Shown one piece after another: positions 42,985 through 51,627 of a stretch of 60,303 bases of DNA. The notes beneath the pieces were generated by a model. The model had not been told where the DNA came from. It saw nothing but the letters and a program-made list of their open reading frames with translations, and made no database searches. This stretch comes from Acidobacteriota bacterium. Lineage in GTDB: Bacteria; Acidobacteriota; Terriglobia; Bryobacterales; UBA6623. Where the stretch lies: positions 1 to 60,303 of the forward strand of contig JAQBUE010000004.1 in NCBI GenBank assembly GCA_027624045.1, in the 5' to 3' direction. The position numbers were made by a program, and so were the translations under genes. How positions within the stretch are numbered: position 1 is the first letter of the stretch; every line of letters starts with the position of its first letter.

Positions 42985-44226
42985 CTACATTAACCCGTAA
43001 GCTTGGCGGTAGTCGGTGGCGGTTCGGCCGTTAAGATCCCAGGCGACCGCGCCGTCGCGCAGTGTCATCTCGCACACGATCAGTTTCGTGGCGACAACGC
43101 GAGCTTTCTGGGCATCCACCAAACCGAAGCGGCCGTGGTCGAGGCGCAGCACGGCGACATCGGCAACAGCGCCCTCACTCAGATGCCCGAGTTCGGTGCG
43201 CTTGATCTGTTGAGCCGGGTTCCAGGTGGACATCTTGATGACGTCGTAGAGAGGAACGCCCTGGCTGAGAATTTTCGACATGACGTTCGTCATATCTTTC
43301 ATGCCGGCGTTCATGCTGCCGATGTGCAGGTCGGTCGATATCGAATCGGGCCAGAAACCTTGTCGAATGGCGGGAACGGCGTTCTTCCACGAAAAGCTGC
43401 CGCCACCGTGGCCTACATCGAACTTGATGCCCCGATTGCGCGCCTGCGCCAGGTAAGGTAGTAGCTTTCCATCCTCGCCGATATAGGGGACTTGAACCTT
43501 GTATCCGTGGGTGTAGATGTCACCTGGGCGGAGGTGATCGAGCACTAACTCCTGGAAGGGCCGCGCCTCTTGGAAAGTACCGAAGTCGATCATCACGGGC
43601 AGGTCGGCGAGCTTACCCGCTTGGACGGCGTTATCGACAGAGGCCCACTCCGGGCCTGCGAAGTGAGCAGACTTGATGCCGACAACCGTGTCAGGATACT
43701 CCTTGGCCCGTTTCGCGGTGGCCTTGGGGTCCATGTCGGACATATCCTGCTCGATTTTCTCGCGTCCGGCCATGCCTTTGCCAACGATGTTGAGAAGAGC
43801 CAGAACACGCGTCTTCGAAATATCGATGACCTTGTCTTTGAAATCGGGGAAATTGGTCCAACCAGAGCTGCCCGCGTCAACGACGGTCGTCACTCCGCTA
43901 CGAAACGTAAACCCGTCGGGATAGATGCTGCGGTCGCCGGTGTAGGAGTCTTTGTTGCCGGTTCCCGTGTAGACGTGAACGTGCATGTCCACGAGGCCCG
44001 GCGTTACGTAGAGGCCGGAAACGTCAACCGTCTGTTTGGCTTCCGTGGGAGCGATATTCTCGGCAACGCGGGCGATCTTGTTACCGGAGATAGCGACATC
44101 CATCGGCGCATTGATTCCGTTGCGGGGATCGAGCACGTGGCCGCCCTTGAGCAATAGGTCGTAGGGCTGGGCTGCCAGCAAGGCAGGTAACAGGAAGAGG
44201 CCCAGAAGTAGATGGGAAAGTCTCAC
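42985..44226 (-). CDS. Exported amidohydrolase/deacetylase-family hydrolase, paralogue 2
   Basis: A Sec signal peptide (SHLLLGLFLLPALLAAQ) precedes the same fold as its neighbours: LKGGHVLDPRNGINAP, GLVDMHVHVYTG, GIKSAHFAG, MIDFG in place of the family HIGN, DIYTHGY, DVGHGGGSF and ISTDLHIGSMN. The GTG at 44226 is preferred to the TTG at 44232 because AAAGG then lies nine bases upstream. It has no basic C-terminal tail. About 40 bases separate it from paralogue 1 downstream. Confidence 0.87.
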   Translation of the reverse strand: MRLSHLLLGLFLLPALLAAQPYDLLLKGGHVLDPRNGINAPMDVAISGNKIARVAENIAPTEAKQTVDVSGLYVTPGLVDMHVHVYTGTGNKDSYTGDRSIYPDGFTFRSGVTTVVDAGSSGWTNFPDFKDKVIDISKTRVLALLNIVGKGMAGREKIEQDMSDMDPKATAKRAKEYPDTVVGIKSAHFAGPEWASVDNAVQAGKLADLPVMIDFGTFQEARPFQELVLDHLRPGDIYTHGYKVQVPYIGEDGKLLPYLAQARNRGIKFDVGHGGGSFSWKNAVPAIRQGFWPDSISTDLHIGSMNAGMKDMTNVMSKILSQGVPLYDVIKMSTWNPAQQIKRTELGHLSEGAVADVAVLRLDHGRFGLVDAQKARVVATKLIVCEMTLRDGAVAWDLNGRTATDYRQAYGLM

Positions 44227-44257
44227 GTGCAATTACCTTTCGTTCAAATCAAAGTCG

Positions 44258-45577
44258 CTAGGGCCTGCGGGGTATTGTTGCACCAGTCGCCCCGCGCCCG
44301 GCTCCGGCCCCTCGACGAGCCCTTCCGCGCGCGCTTTGCTGTTCACGGTTGGAGATCATCCAGTCCTGGCCGGCGCGAGCGTTGAGATCCCAGGCAATAC
44401 GGCCACCTTGGAGCGTCATCTCCGCCACAATTTTCTGATTCCCCTTGAACAGGCCTCTGCGCACATCGAGAAAACCGAAGTCTCCCCGATCGATACCCAA
44501 CACCGCCACATCGGCTACAGCGCCGACGCTCAAGTGGCCGAACTCGGGGCGCTTGATCTGCTGGGCGGGATGCCACGTCGACATCTCGACGACATCGTAC
44601 ATCGAGACCCCTTGGCTGAGGATCTTCGACATAACGTTGGTCATGTCTTTCATGCCGGCGTTCATGCTCGTGATGTGGAGGTCAGTCGAGATGGAGTCGG
44701 GAATCCAGCCCTGCTGGATTGCCGGGATGGCCTGCTTCCACAGGAAGCTGCCGCCGCCGTGGCCGACATCGAACTTGACGCCTCGTTTGCGGGCCTCCTG
44801 GAGGTACGGCCGCAGCTTGCCATTGGCGTCTAGCATCGGAACGGAACCCAGATACATGTGCGTGTACATATCGCCTGGGCGAAGACGTTTTGTGACGAGT
44901 TCTTCGAACGGGCGCTCATCGGTGAACGAGCCGAAGTCGACCATCACCGGGATGTTGGCCATCGTGCCGGCTTCGACGGCGCGGTCGACCGCAATCCAGT
45001 CGGGAGCGCGGTAGTGGGCTGTCTTGACGCCGACGATCGTGTCGGGATGCTTCTTGGCCATGGCAGCGGTTGCCTTAGCGTCCATGTCGTCATTGTTTTG
45101 CTCGATCGCACCGCCGCCCATGCCGTGGCCGACGATGTTGAGCATGGCCAGCACGCGAGTGCGCTGGCGGTCGATGACACGGTCTTTGAAGTCCTCGAAG
45201 TTGCGCCAACCGGAACTACCGACGTCAACGACCGTGGTCACACCGCCACGAAACGTGTGGCCGTCCGGGTAAACGCTGTTGTCGCCGGAATAGGCGCCGC
45301 GCATGCCGGTACCGGCGTAGACGTGAACGTGGATGTCTACGAGACCGGGCGTTACGTAGAAGCCCGAGACGTCGACGACTTGGCGCGCCTCAATCGGATC
45401 GATATCGGGAGCGACACGGGCGATCTTGCCGTCGTTGATCGCCACGTCCATGACAGCGTTAAGGTTATTTTTCGGGTCGAGAACGTGACCGCCCTTGAGA
45501 AGCAATTCGTAAGGGGCCTCGGCGCTGAGGACTGTGGCGGCGAGCAGAAGTGAAATGACGAGACAGATGGTTTTCAT
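44258..45577 (-). CDS. Exported amidohydrolase/deacetylase-family hydrolase, paralogue 3
   Basis: A signal peptide (TICLVISLLLAATVLSAEA) is followed by LKGGHVLDPKNNLNAV, GLVDIHVHVYAG, GVKTAHYRA, MVDFGSF, DMYTHMYLG, DVGHGGGSF and ISTDLHITSMN. The enzyme would be periplasmic. Unlike most of its sisters it ends in an arginine/glycine/alanine-rich tail (RGRARRGAGAGRG) of about 30 residues that looks unstructured. A good AAGGGA site precedes the ATG. The middle gene of the five. Confidence 0.87.
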   Translation of the reverse strand: MKTICLVISLLLAATVLSAEAPYELLLKGGHVLDPKNNLNAVMDVAINDGKIARVAPDIDPIEARQVVDVSGFYVTPGLVDIHVHVYAGTGMRGAYSGDNSVYPDGHTFRGGVTTVVDVGSSGWRNFEDFKDRVIDRQRTRVLAMLNIVGHGMGGGAIEQNNDDMDAKATAAMAKKHPDTIVGVKTAHYRAPDWIAVDRAVEAGTMANIPVMVDFGSFTDERPFEELVTKRLRPGDMYTHMYLGSVPMLDANGKLRPYLQEARKRGVKFDVGHGGGSFLWKQAIPAIQQGWIPDSISTDLHITSMNAGMKDMTNVMSKILSQGVSMYDVVEMSTWHPAQQIKRPEFGHLSVGAVADVAVLGIDRGDFGFLDVRRGLFKGNQKIVAEMTLQGGRIAWDLNARAGQDWMISNREQQSARGRARRGAGAGRGATGATIPRRP

Positions 45578-45601
45578 GATGATGTCCCTTGTTGGAGGCT
45601 C

Positions 45602-46903
45602 TTACGGCCGTTGACGACTGCCCCTGCCCCTTCCCTGTCCGCGTCCCTGTCCTGGGCGACGCTCTTGCACGTCCTCCCAGTCAACGCCGGCCCGTCCGTT
45701 CAAGTCCCACACAACATCGCCCTCGCGCAGGGTTAGCTCGCATTCGAGCAGTTTGTCTCCTGCATAGCGGGCTCCCCGCGCGTCAGCGAAGCCGTAGACG
45801 CCCCGCTCATCGCGGAAGACGGCCACATCGGCCACGGCCCCCTCGCTGAGATGGCCCAGATCGGTGCGCTTGATCTCGCTGGCCGGGTTGCTGGTTGACA
45901 TCTTGACGACGTCGTAGAGCGGCACGCCGAGGTTGTAGATCTTCGAGACAGTCCGGATCATGGACTTCATGCCGCTGTTCATGCTGCCGACGTGCAGATC
46001 GGTCGAGATGGAATCAGGCGGGAAGCCCTGCTCGATCGCTGCGACGGCGACCTCCCAGCGGAAGCTGCCGCCGCCGTGGCCGACATCGAACTTGACGCCG
46101 CGCTCGCGTCCGGCGAACATGCCGGGATTGATTTTGCCGGTTTCATAATTCAGCTCGTCGCGATTGCCGGCGAAGCAATGCGTGTAGATGTCACCGGGAC
46201 GGAGCTTTTTGGTCAGCAGGTCGGCCAGAGGACGCGTATCCGGGTAGTTCGACCCGAAGTCAACCATGACGGGAATGTTTGCCATCGTGCCGGCTTCAAC
46301 GGCGCGCTCGACCGACGTCCAATCGGAGTGGCGGTAGTGCGCGCTCTTCACGCCGACGATCAGGCCTGGGTATTTCTTGGCCATGTCGGCGGTGGCCTTG
46401 GCGTCGAATTCTTTGGTGTCGTGCTCTTCGGGGCCGCTGGTCATACCGCTGCCGGTAATGTTGAGCATCGAGAGAACGCGGGTTTGCGAGCGGTCAATGA
46501 TGCGATCTTTGAAGTCTTCGAATTGACGCCAGCCGGAACTGCCGACGTCAACCACGGTCGTCACGCCGGAGCGGAATGTGAAGCCATCCGGGTAGATGCT
46601 GCTGTCACCGTTGTAGCTGCGGCGCGCACCCGTCCCGGCGTAGACATGGACGTGGATGTCGATCAACCCGGGCGTCACATAGAGCCCCGTTACGTCGACG
46701 ACTTTCTCAGCCTCTGATGCCGGAATATTTGCGGCGACACGGGCGATCTTACCGTCCTTGACCGCGACATCGCGGACAGCATTGATCTCGTTGCGAGGAT
46801 CGATGACGTGACCGCCCTTGAGTAATGTGTCGTATTGGGTTTGGGCGGCGGCGGTCCCCGCCAATAGTAATCCCAGTGCTGCAGCCAGAGTTCTCATTTC
46901 CAT
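45602..46903 (-). CDS. Exported amidohydrolase/deacetylase-family hydrolase, paralogue 4
   Basis: A signal peptide (RTLAAALGLLLAGTAAAQ) precedes the common fold: LKGGHVIDPRNEINAV, GLIDIHVHVYAG, GVKSAHYRH, MVDFGSN, DIYTHCFAG, DVGHGGGSF and ISTDLHVGSMN. It ends in a basic, glutamine- and glycine-rich tail (GQGRGQGRGRGSRQRP), similar in kind to that of paralogue 3. The start may be the ATG at 46903 or that at 46897. About 25 bases separate it from paralogue 3. Confidence 0.87.
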   Translation of the reverse strand: MEMRTLAAALGLLLAGTAAAQTQYDTLLKGGHVIDPRNEINAVRDVAVKDGKIARVAANIPASEAEKVVDVTGLYVTPGLIDIHVHVYAGTGARRSYNGDSSIYPDGFTFRSGVTTVVDVGSSGWRQFEDFKDRIIDRSQTRVLSMLNITGSGMTSGPEEHDTKEFDAKATADMAKKYPGLIVGVKSAHYRHSDWTSVERAVEAGTMANIPVMVDFGSNYPDTRPLADLLTKKLRPGDIYTHCFAGNRDELNYETGKINPGMFAGRERGVKFDVGHGGGSFRWEVAVAAIEQGFPPDSISTDLHVGSMNSGMKSMIRTVSKIYNLGVPLYDVVKMSTSNPASEIKRTDLGHLSEGAVADVAVFRDERGVYGFADARGARYAGDKLLECELTLREGDVVWDLNGRAGVDWEDVQERRPGQGRGQGRGRGSRQRP

Positions 46904-46955
46904 ACGTCGCCTGATGGCCCTCAGTGTACTCTCGATCGAAAGGCGTGAAAGCTAC

Positions 46956-48200
46956 TTATTCCGTACTGGTCCGGGCCTCTTGCCAAGGTGTTCCGGCACG
47001 CCCGTTAAGGTCCCACATTACCTTGCCGTCACGCAAGGTCAATTCACAAACGAGCAGCTGAGTTCCCTTCTTACGCGAACCCTTGACATCAAGGAATCCG
47101 AAATCGCCCGTGTCGAGCCGCAGCACGGCGACATCCGCGCCGGCGCCCACGCTCAAGTGGCCCAGATCGGTGCGCTTGATTTGCCGGGCCGGCTCCCAAG
47201 TGGATTTGCGGACCACGTCCTTCAGCGGCACGTCGAGAGCAAGAAACTTGGACATGACGTTGGCCATGTTCTTCATCCCCGCGTTCATGCTCCCGATATG
47301 AAGGTCGGTCGAGATGGAGTCGGCGATGAACCCGCCCTTGACGGCCCCCACTGCCTGGAACCACCAGAAGCTGCCGCCGCCGTGCCCGACATCGAACTTG
47401 ACACCCCTCTTTTGCGCTTCAAACAAGTACGGGCGTGGCTTGTTCTGATCGTCGAGCAGCGGAACGCGGCCGAGGTACGTGTGGGTGTACATGTCGCCGG
47501 GTCGCAGCTTCTTCGTAACCAGTTCCTCGAAGGGGCGTTCCTCGCGGAAGAGGCCGAAGTCCACCATGATTGGGATATTCGCCTTGGTGCCGGCAGCGAC
47601 GGCGCGCTCGACCGGATCCCATTCAGGTCCTTCATAGTGGGCTGTCTTGACGCCGACGACCGTGCCGGGGTACTGCTTCGCTATCTTGGCGGTGGCATCC
47701 GCGTCCATGTCGTCGAGGTTCTGCTCGATGTCGCCGCCACCCATGCCCTTGCCGACGATGTTCAGCATGGCAAGCACGCGCGTCTGGGCGCGGTCAATGA
47801 CACGTTGCTTGAAGTCCGGGAAGTTGCGCCAGCCCGAACTGCCGACATCGACCATCGTCGTTACGCCGGAGCGGAACGAAAAGCCGTCGGGATACACGCT
47901 GCTGTCCCCCGAGTACGCGCCCTTCATGCCGGTGCCTGCATAAACATGGACGTGGATGTCGACCAGCCCGGGGGTAACGTACAATCCCGCTACATCCACA
48001 ACCTTCGCGGCCTGCGAGGAATCGATGCTTTCCGCCACGGCCGCTATGCGGCCATCCTTAATGGCGACATCGCGCGGACCGTCAATGTCGTTGCGGGCGT
48101 CGATGACATGACCGCCCTTGAGAAGAAGGTCGTACTGCGCGAACAGCGAGCCGGCCGCAAGCGCGGCCAGCAACACGAGGCGCGAGAGATGCTTCGTCAA
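46956..48200 (-). CDS. Exported amidohydrolase/deacetylase-family hydrolase, paralogue 5
   Basis: First gene of the five-gene run in the direction of transcription. A signal peptide (LVLLAALAAGSLFAQ) leads into LKGGHVIDARNDIDGP, GLVDIHVHVYAG, GVKTAHYEG, MVDFGLF, DMYTHTYLG, DVGHGGGSF and ISTDLHIGSMN. The start is a TTG at 48200 with GGGAG seven bases upstream. The operon promoter should lie in 48201-48428; a GACTC/GAGTC hairpin lies in the leader. Product may be periplasmic; substrate not known. Confidence 0.87.
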   Translation of the reverse strand: MTKHLSRLVLLAALAAGSLFAQYDLLLKGGHVIDARNDIDGPRDVAIKDGRIAAVAESIDSSQAAKVVDVAGLYVTPGLVDIHVHVYAGTGMKGAYSGDSSVYPDGFSFRSGVTTMVDVGSSGWRNFPDFKQRVIDRAQTRVLAMLNIVGKGMGGGDIEQNLDDMDADATAKIAKQYPGTVVGVKTAHYEGPEWDPVERAVAAGTKANIPIMVDFGLFREERPFEELVTKKLRPGDMYTHTYLGRVPLLDDQNKPRPYLFEAQKRGVKFDVGHGGGSFWWFQAVGAVKGGFIADSISTDLHIGSMNAGMKNMANVMSKFLALDVPLKDVVRKSTWEPARQIKRTDLGHLSVGAGADVAVLRLDTGDFGFLDVKGSRKKGTQLLVCELTLRDGKVMWDLNGRAGTPWQEARTSTE

Positions 48201-48428
48201 TGGTTTACTCCCTATCGAGACTCATCGGAGTCCCTCAAACAATCGAAATGCTGCTGACATCAAAACGAAATCTGGCCCCAAGGTAAGCTTGCTAGAGATC
48301 GCCCGCCGCCCACGTTGAGGGGGGGTCTGAGTATAATGAGACGCGATCGGGACCCGCTTCAGCAATCCCGTTCATAAGTTCCCGCAGGCGCTCAGCATCC
48401 TCCAAACCCACCTAAAACCGGCGCCCTC

Positions 48429-48680
48429 ATGGACTTCCAGAAGACATTACTCCGCCGTACAGGCAAGGCGATTCACGACTATACCATGATCGTCGAAGGC
48501 AACCGCATCGCCGTCGGAGTGTCGGGCGGCAAAGATTCGCTGGCGCTGCTGGGCGCTCTGCTGCTATTGCAAGAGAGATCGCCGGTCCATTACAGTCTGC
48601 ATGGGTTCACGGTGGAGCAAGGCAAGTTCGTTCGACCCATTGCTGATCCGCTTCCGCTGCTGGCGGAAGAGATGCTATAG
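48429..48680 (+). pseudogene. ttcA: Truncated TtcA-type tRNA thiolase (PP-loop ATPase)
   Basis: The 83-residue frame begins like TtcA, the enzyme that makes 2-thiocytidine-32 in tRNA: FQKTLLRRTGKAIHDYTMI, the PP-loop GVSGGKDSLALLGALLLLQ, then a strand resembling FTVEQGKF. It stops soon afterwards. Normal TtcA has about 250-310 residues and two CxxC motifs that bind the iron-sulphur cluster; all of that is missing, and no remainder is found downstream. A loss of the 3' part by deletion is likely. It cannot function alone. Confidence 0.7.
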
Positions 48681-48787
48681 GTTGTTCTCGGGCGAGGACG
48701 TATGCACGAGTTCATAAAAGCGGCAGGATCGGTTTCCCTGGCGACACTGCCTGTCTCTCCACGGCGGCGGAGCTTGGCTGCGCCGGC

Positions 48788-49930
48788 ATGACGAAGGCAG
48801 ACGCACTACCGGCCGGGGACCGCACTTTCGTGCGTGTGCTGATTGTCGTTTTCCTCTTTTTTCTGTTTCTGTCCGGCGTTAAAGGTTTGGGCGACGGGTT
48901 CAAGCTGCTCGGGCGAGACCTCCTCGAGTCGTTCTTCGCCGCCACCGAAAATCCGTTCGTCGGCCTGATGATTGGGTTGTTGGCGACAACACTCGTCCAA
49001 AGCTCGTCGGTTTCGACATCGCTGATTGTCGGGCTCGTCGCCGCTCCGGAGAACCCCTTGCCGATCGCCAACGCCGTACCCATGATCATGGGCACCAACA
49101 TCGGCACGACCGTAACGAACACATTGGTCTCATTGGCCTATGTGGCGCGGCGCGATGATTTCCGGCGGGCGTTCGCGGTGGCTACCTGCCATGACTTCTT
49201 CAACTTCTTTGCGGTCGTGATTTTGCTCCCGCTGGAACTGGCGACTGGTTTCCTGCAGCACTCGGCCGAAGCGCTGTCCGGAATGGTTTCGGGTCTCGGC
49301 GGGGTGGAGTTCGAAAGTCCTCTCAAAGGCGTTCTGAGCGCGGGTGTGTATCCGTTTGTGTGGCTCGCCAAGATGCTGTTCGAAACGAAACCGCAGCAAG
49401 GCGCGTGCATCGCGATCGGTAGCGGAGTGATGATCGTGGTGGCGCTGATTCTCCTCGTTCGGACGATGCGGGCGGCCATGGAGTCGCGCGTCGAAGCGTA
49501 TGTGACACGCTTCCTTGGCGGAAATGCGCTGGCCGCGATCCTGATCGGCGCCGTCGTGACAGTCATGGTGCAGTCAAGTTCCATCACCACATCGCTGCTC
49601 GTGCCGTTGGCGGGAGCGGGCGTGCTGACTCTGGAACAAGCCTTCCCGATCACTCTCGGCGCGAACGTCGGCACCACGGTTACGGTCCTGCTCGCATCGA
49701 CGGCGGTGTCGGGTCCGAACGCGCAGGCAGGCGTAGCCATTGCGCTCGTCCATTTCCTTTTCAACGGCGTTGGCACCCTGATGGTCTATCCGATCGCTGC
49801 GATCCGGCGCATTCCACTGGGCCTGGCTAGATGGTTTGCGGAAATCGCGGTTCGGTCGCGACTATGGGCCGTGCTCTATATCGTGATTCTGTTTTATGGC
49901 CTGCCGGCCTTGTTCGCCTTTCTGAATTAA
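48788..49930 (+). CDS. Na+/phosphate cotransporter family protein
   Basis: A 380-residue membrane protein with the internal duplication of the Na/Pi-II family (PF02690). The two QSSS repeats are VQSSSVSTSLIVGL and VQSSSITTSLLVPLAG, each with its partner loop (GTNIGTTVTN and GANVGTTVTV). About eight membrane segments are predicted (FLFFLFLSGVKGLGDGF, IAAILIGAVVTVMV and others). It has no C-terminal PhoU domain. It would take up phosphate with sodium; the truncated ttcA lies just upstream. Confidence 0.92.
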   Translation: MTKADALPAGDRTFVRVLIVVFLFFLFLSGVKGLGDGFKLLGRDLLESFFAATENPFVGLMIGLLATTLVQSSSVSTSLIVGLVAAPENPLPIANAVPMIMGTNIGTTVTNTLVSLAYVARRDDFRRAFAVATCHDFFNFFAVVILLPLELATGFLQHSAEALSGMVSGLGGVEFESPLKGVLSAGVYPFVWLAKMLFETKPQQGACIAIGSGVMIVVALILLVRTMRAAMESRVEAYVTRFLGGNALAAILIGAVVTVMVQSSSITTSLLVPLAGAGVLTLEQAFPITLGANVGTTVTVLLASTAVSGPNAQAGVAIALVHFLFNGVGTLMVYPIAAIRRIPLGLARWFAEIAVRSRLWAVLYIVILFYGLPALFAFLN

Positions 49931-49968
49931 TAGCTTGCGGCGGTGATAGAATCTTGTTGGGATCCGGC

Positions 49969-50532
49969 ATGAGCGTCGCCGTCAAACTTCTGACTTGGGA
50001 GGACATCAAGGATCTCCCTGAATCTCATGGCCGCACGGAGATCGTGGAAGGGGAGTTTGTCGTGTCGCCCACGCCCGGAAGTCGCCATCAGATCATCTGT
50101 TATCGCCTCGCCCTGAAGCTCGGCCCTTATGTCGCTGAACAGCGCCTTGGGACGTTGTTCGCCCACCCGATTCACGTAATCTTGGCCGATCATGTCCACT
50201 ACGAGCCGGATCTCTGTTTCATCGCCCGCAAGCGAAGTTCGATCATCCAGGAGGCATACATTGATGGGCCGCCTGATTTGGTGATCGAGGTGATCTCGGA
50301 GTCCAACCGCACACATGACACAGTCGTCAAGTATCGCGATTATGCGCGCTACGGTGTATCGGAATACTGGCTTGTCGACATGCGGGAGGAAGCGATCAGC
50401 ACGTGGCGGCTTCAAGGCGGAAGCTATGAACTCTTGGGCCGGGCGCAACGAGGCGCGCGAGTCCTTACGGGAATCCTCACGGGGCTGGAATTGGATCCGG
50501 CGGAAGCTTTCGACGATCCCTTCCAGGCTTAG
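49969..50532 (+). CDS. Uma2-family (DUF820) putative restriction-like endonuclease
   Basis: A PD-(D/E)XK-fold protein of 187 residues: RTEIVEGEFVVSPTPGSRHQ, the Asp in VHYEPDLCFIARKR, then PPDLVIEVISESN and YRDYARYGVSEYWLVD. These are the family's hallmarks. Uma2 proteins are numerous in cyanobacteria and acidobacteria, are linked to mobile DNA, and their function is largely untested. The ATG at 49969 fits the family start. Its stop overlaps the convergent sugar-isomerase-like gene by four bases. Confidence 0.88.
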   Translation: MSVAVKLLTWEDIKDLPESHGRTEIVEGEFVVSPTPGSRHQIICYRLALKLGPYVAEQRLGTLFAHPIHVILADHVHYEPDLCFIARKRSSIIQEAYIDGPPDLVIEVISESNRTHDTVVKYRDYARYGVSEYWLVDMREEAISTWRLQGGSYELLGRAQRGARVLTGILTGLELDPAEAFDDPFQA

Positions 50533-51530
50533 ACGGTCAGCCCGAGTTCTTCTTCCAGGTATTTCTTGCTGACCGCGGAGCTAGCCTTGGCCGTACTGGC
50601 GGTCATGTCGAGTTCGACTGTCATCCAGCCCTTCCAACCGTTGGCGTCCAATTCCTTTTTGATACCCGGGAAATCGACGCCGCCTTTGCCGAGCGGGAAG
50701 AAGATCAGGTTGTCTTTGTTGGTGTTGACCGAGCCGCGCTCCATGTAAGGGCCCTTGTAGCCGCCGCGGTGCTCGGGGGCGCAGTCTTTCATGTGAAACT
50801 CGATGATCCGCGAGACGTAGTCCTTGGCGAGTTGCAGCGCGTCCATGCCGGCCATCGTCGTGTGGCCGGTGTCGAGAATCATGTGGACGTGGCGAGGGTC
50901 GGTGAGTTCCATGATGGCGTCGACGTCGTGGCGCTTCTCGTACTGGTTCCAGAGATGGTGGTGGACGCCGAACTTGATGCCCACGTCGCTGATGCGGCGC
51001 CCGAGCTCGTTGAACGCCGCGGCCATATTGCGGTAGATCTCCGGCGTATTGCCCCCGGGATTCGCGGCCCCGCAGTTGATCTTCAGATGATCGCAGCCGA
51101 GCTTCTTGATGAAGCGGACCAGGCGCATGTGATCGTCAATCACTTCCTTATGCTGCGTGGCGTCCTGGAAGTTTGTATTCAGCGGCCCGCTGTTTGAGAC
51201 GGTTTCCATCTTGAGGCCGAGTTTGGCGAGGATGTCGACCAGTTCTTCCGGACGGTTCTCCCACTCGCTGACGTAGGACCAGAACGTTTCGATCCAGTGG
51301 TATCCGACCTCGGAAGCTTCGCGAACGGATTTGAGAAAGTTCTCGCCCCCGGCCCAGTCGGGGCGGGTGTTCGAGGTAATACCGACGGTAATGTCGGCCC
51401 CCGTGCCCTTGCCTTGGCCCTGGCGCGGCGCGGCGAGAAGAGCGGCGCCGGCGGCGAGCAGGCTACGGCGCGTAACGTTGGCCCTTCGCAAGCTCTGTTT
51501 AGAATTCTGTTGAGAAGTCACTTTCTGCAT
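50529..51530 (-). CDS. Tat-exported sugar phosphate isomerase/epimerase-like protein
   Basis: A twin-arginine-like leader (TRRSLLAAGAALLAAP) precedes a xylose-isomerase-like TIM barrel: HWIETFWSY, HLKINCGAANPGG, FGVHHHLWNQY, MILDTGHTTMAG and IIEFHMKDCAPEHRGG. The His, Asp and Glu residues of the metal site appear in the expected order. Members interconvert sugars, inosose or hydroxypyruvate; the substrate is not determined. The ATG at 51530 is a fair choice, with GGAGG placed too close for a classical site; the longer frame to 51575 adds 15 residues. Confidence 0.82.
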   Translation of the reverse strand: MQKVTSQQNSKQSLRRANVTRRSLLAAGAALLAAPRQGQGKGTGADITVGITSNTRPDWAGGENFLKSVREASEVGYHWIETFWSYVSEWENRPEELVDILAKLGLKMETVSNSGPLNTNFQDATQHKEVIDDHMRLVRFIKKLGCDHLKINCGAANPGGNTPEIYRNMAAAFNELGRRISDVGIKFGVHHHLWNQYEKRHDVDAIMELTDPRHVHMILDTGHTTMAGMDALQLAKDYVSRIIEFHMKDCAPEHRGGYKGPYMERGSVNTNKDNLIFFPLGKGGVDFPGIKKELDANGWKGWMTVELDMTASTAKASSAVSKKYLEEELGLTV

Positions 51531-51627
51531 CCTCCATGGGCTTCCAAGGGCAGCATATACCAGGCATGAGAACAACTCAAGAGAACATGCCGGATGCGCC
51601 TCTCGGCGCTAGGGCATAATAGCGGGA

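Noticed and set aside
46818..48257. 479-codon plus-strand frame and similar ones opposite the amidohydrolase array
   Set aside because: The same kind of frame occurs opposite each paralogue; they mirror the codon bias of the real genes.
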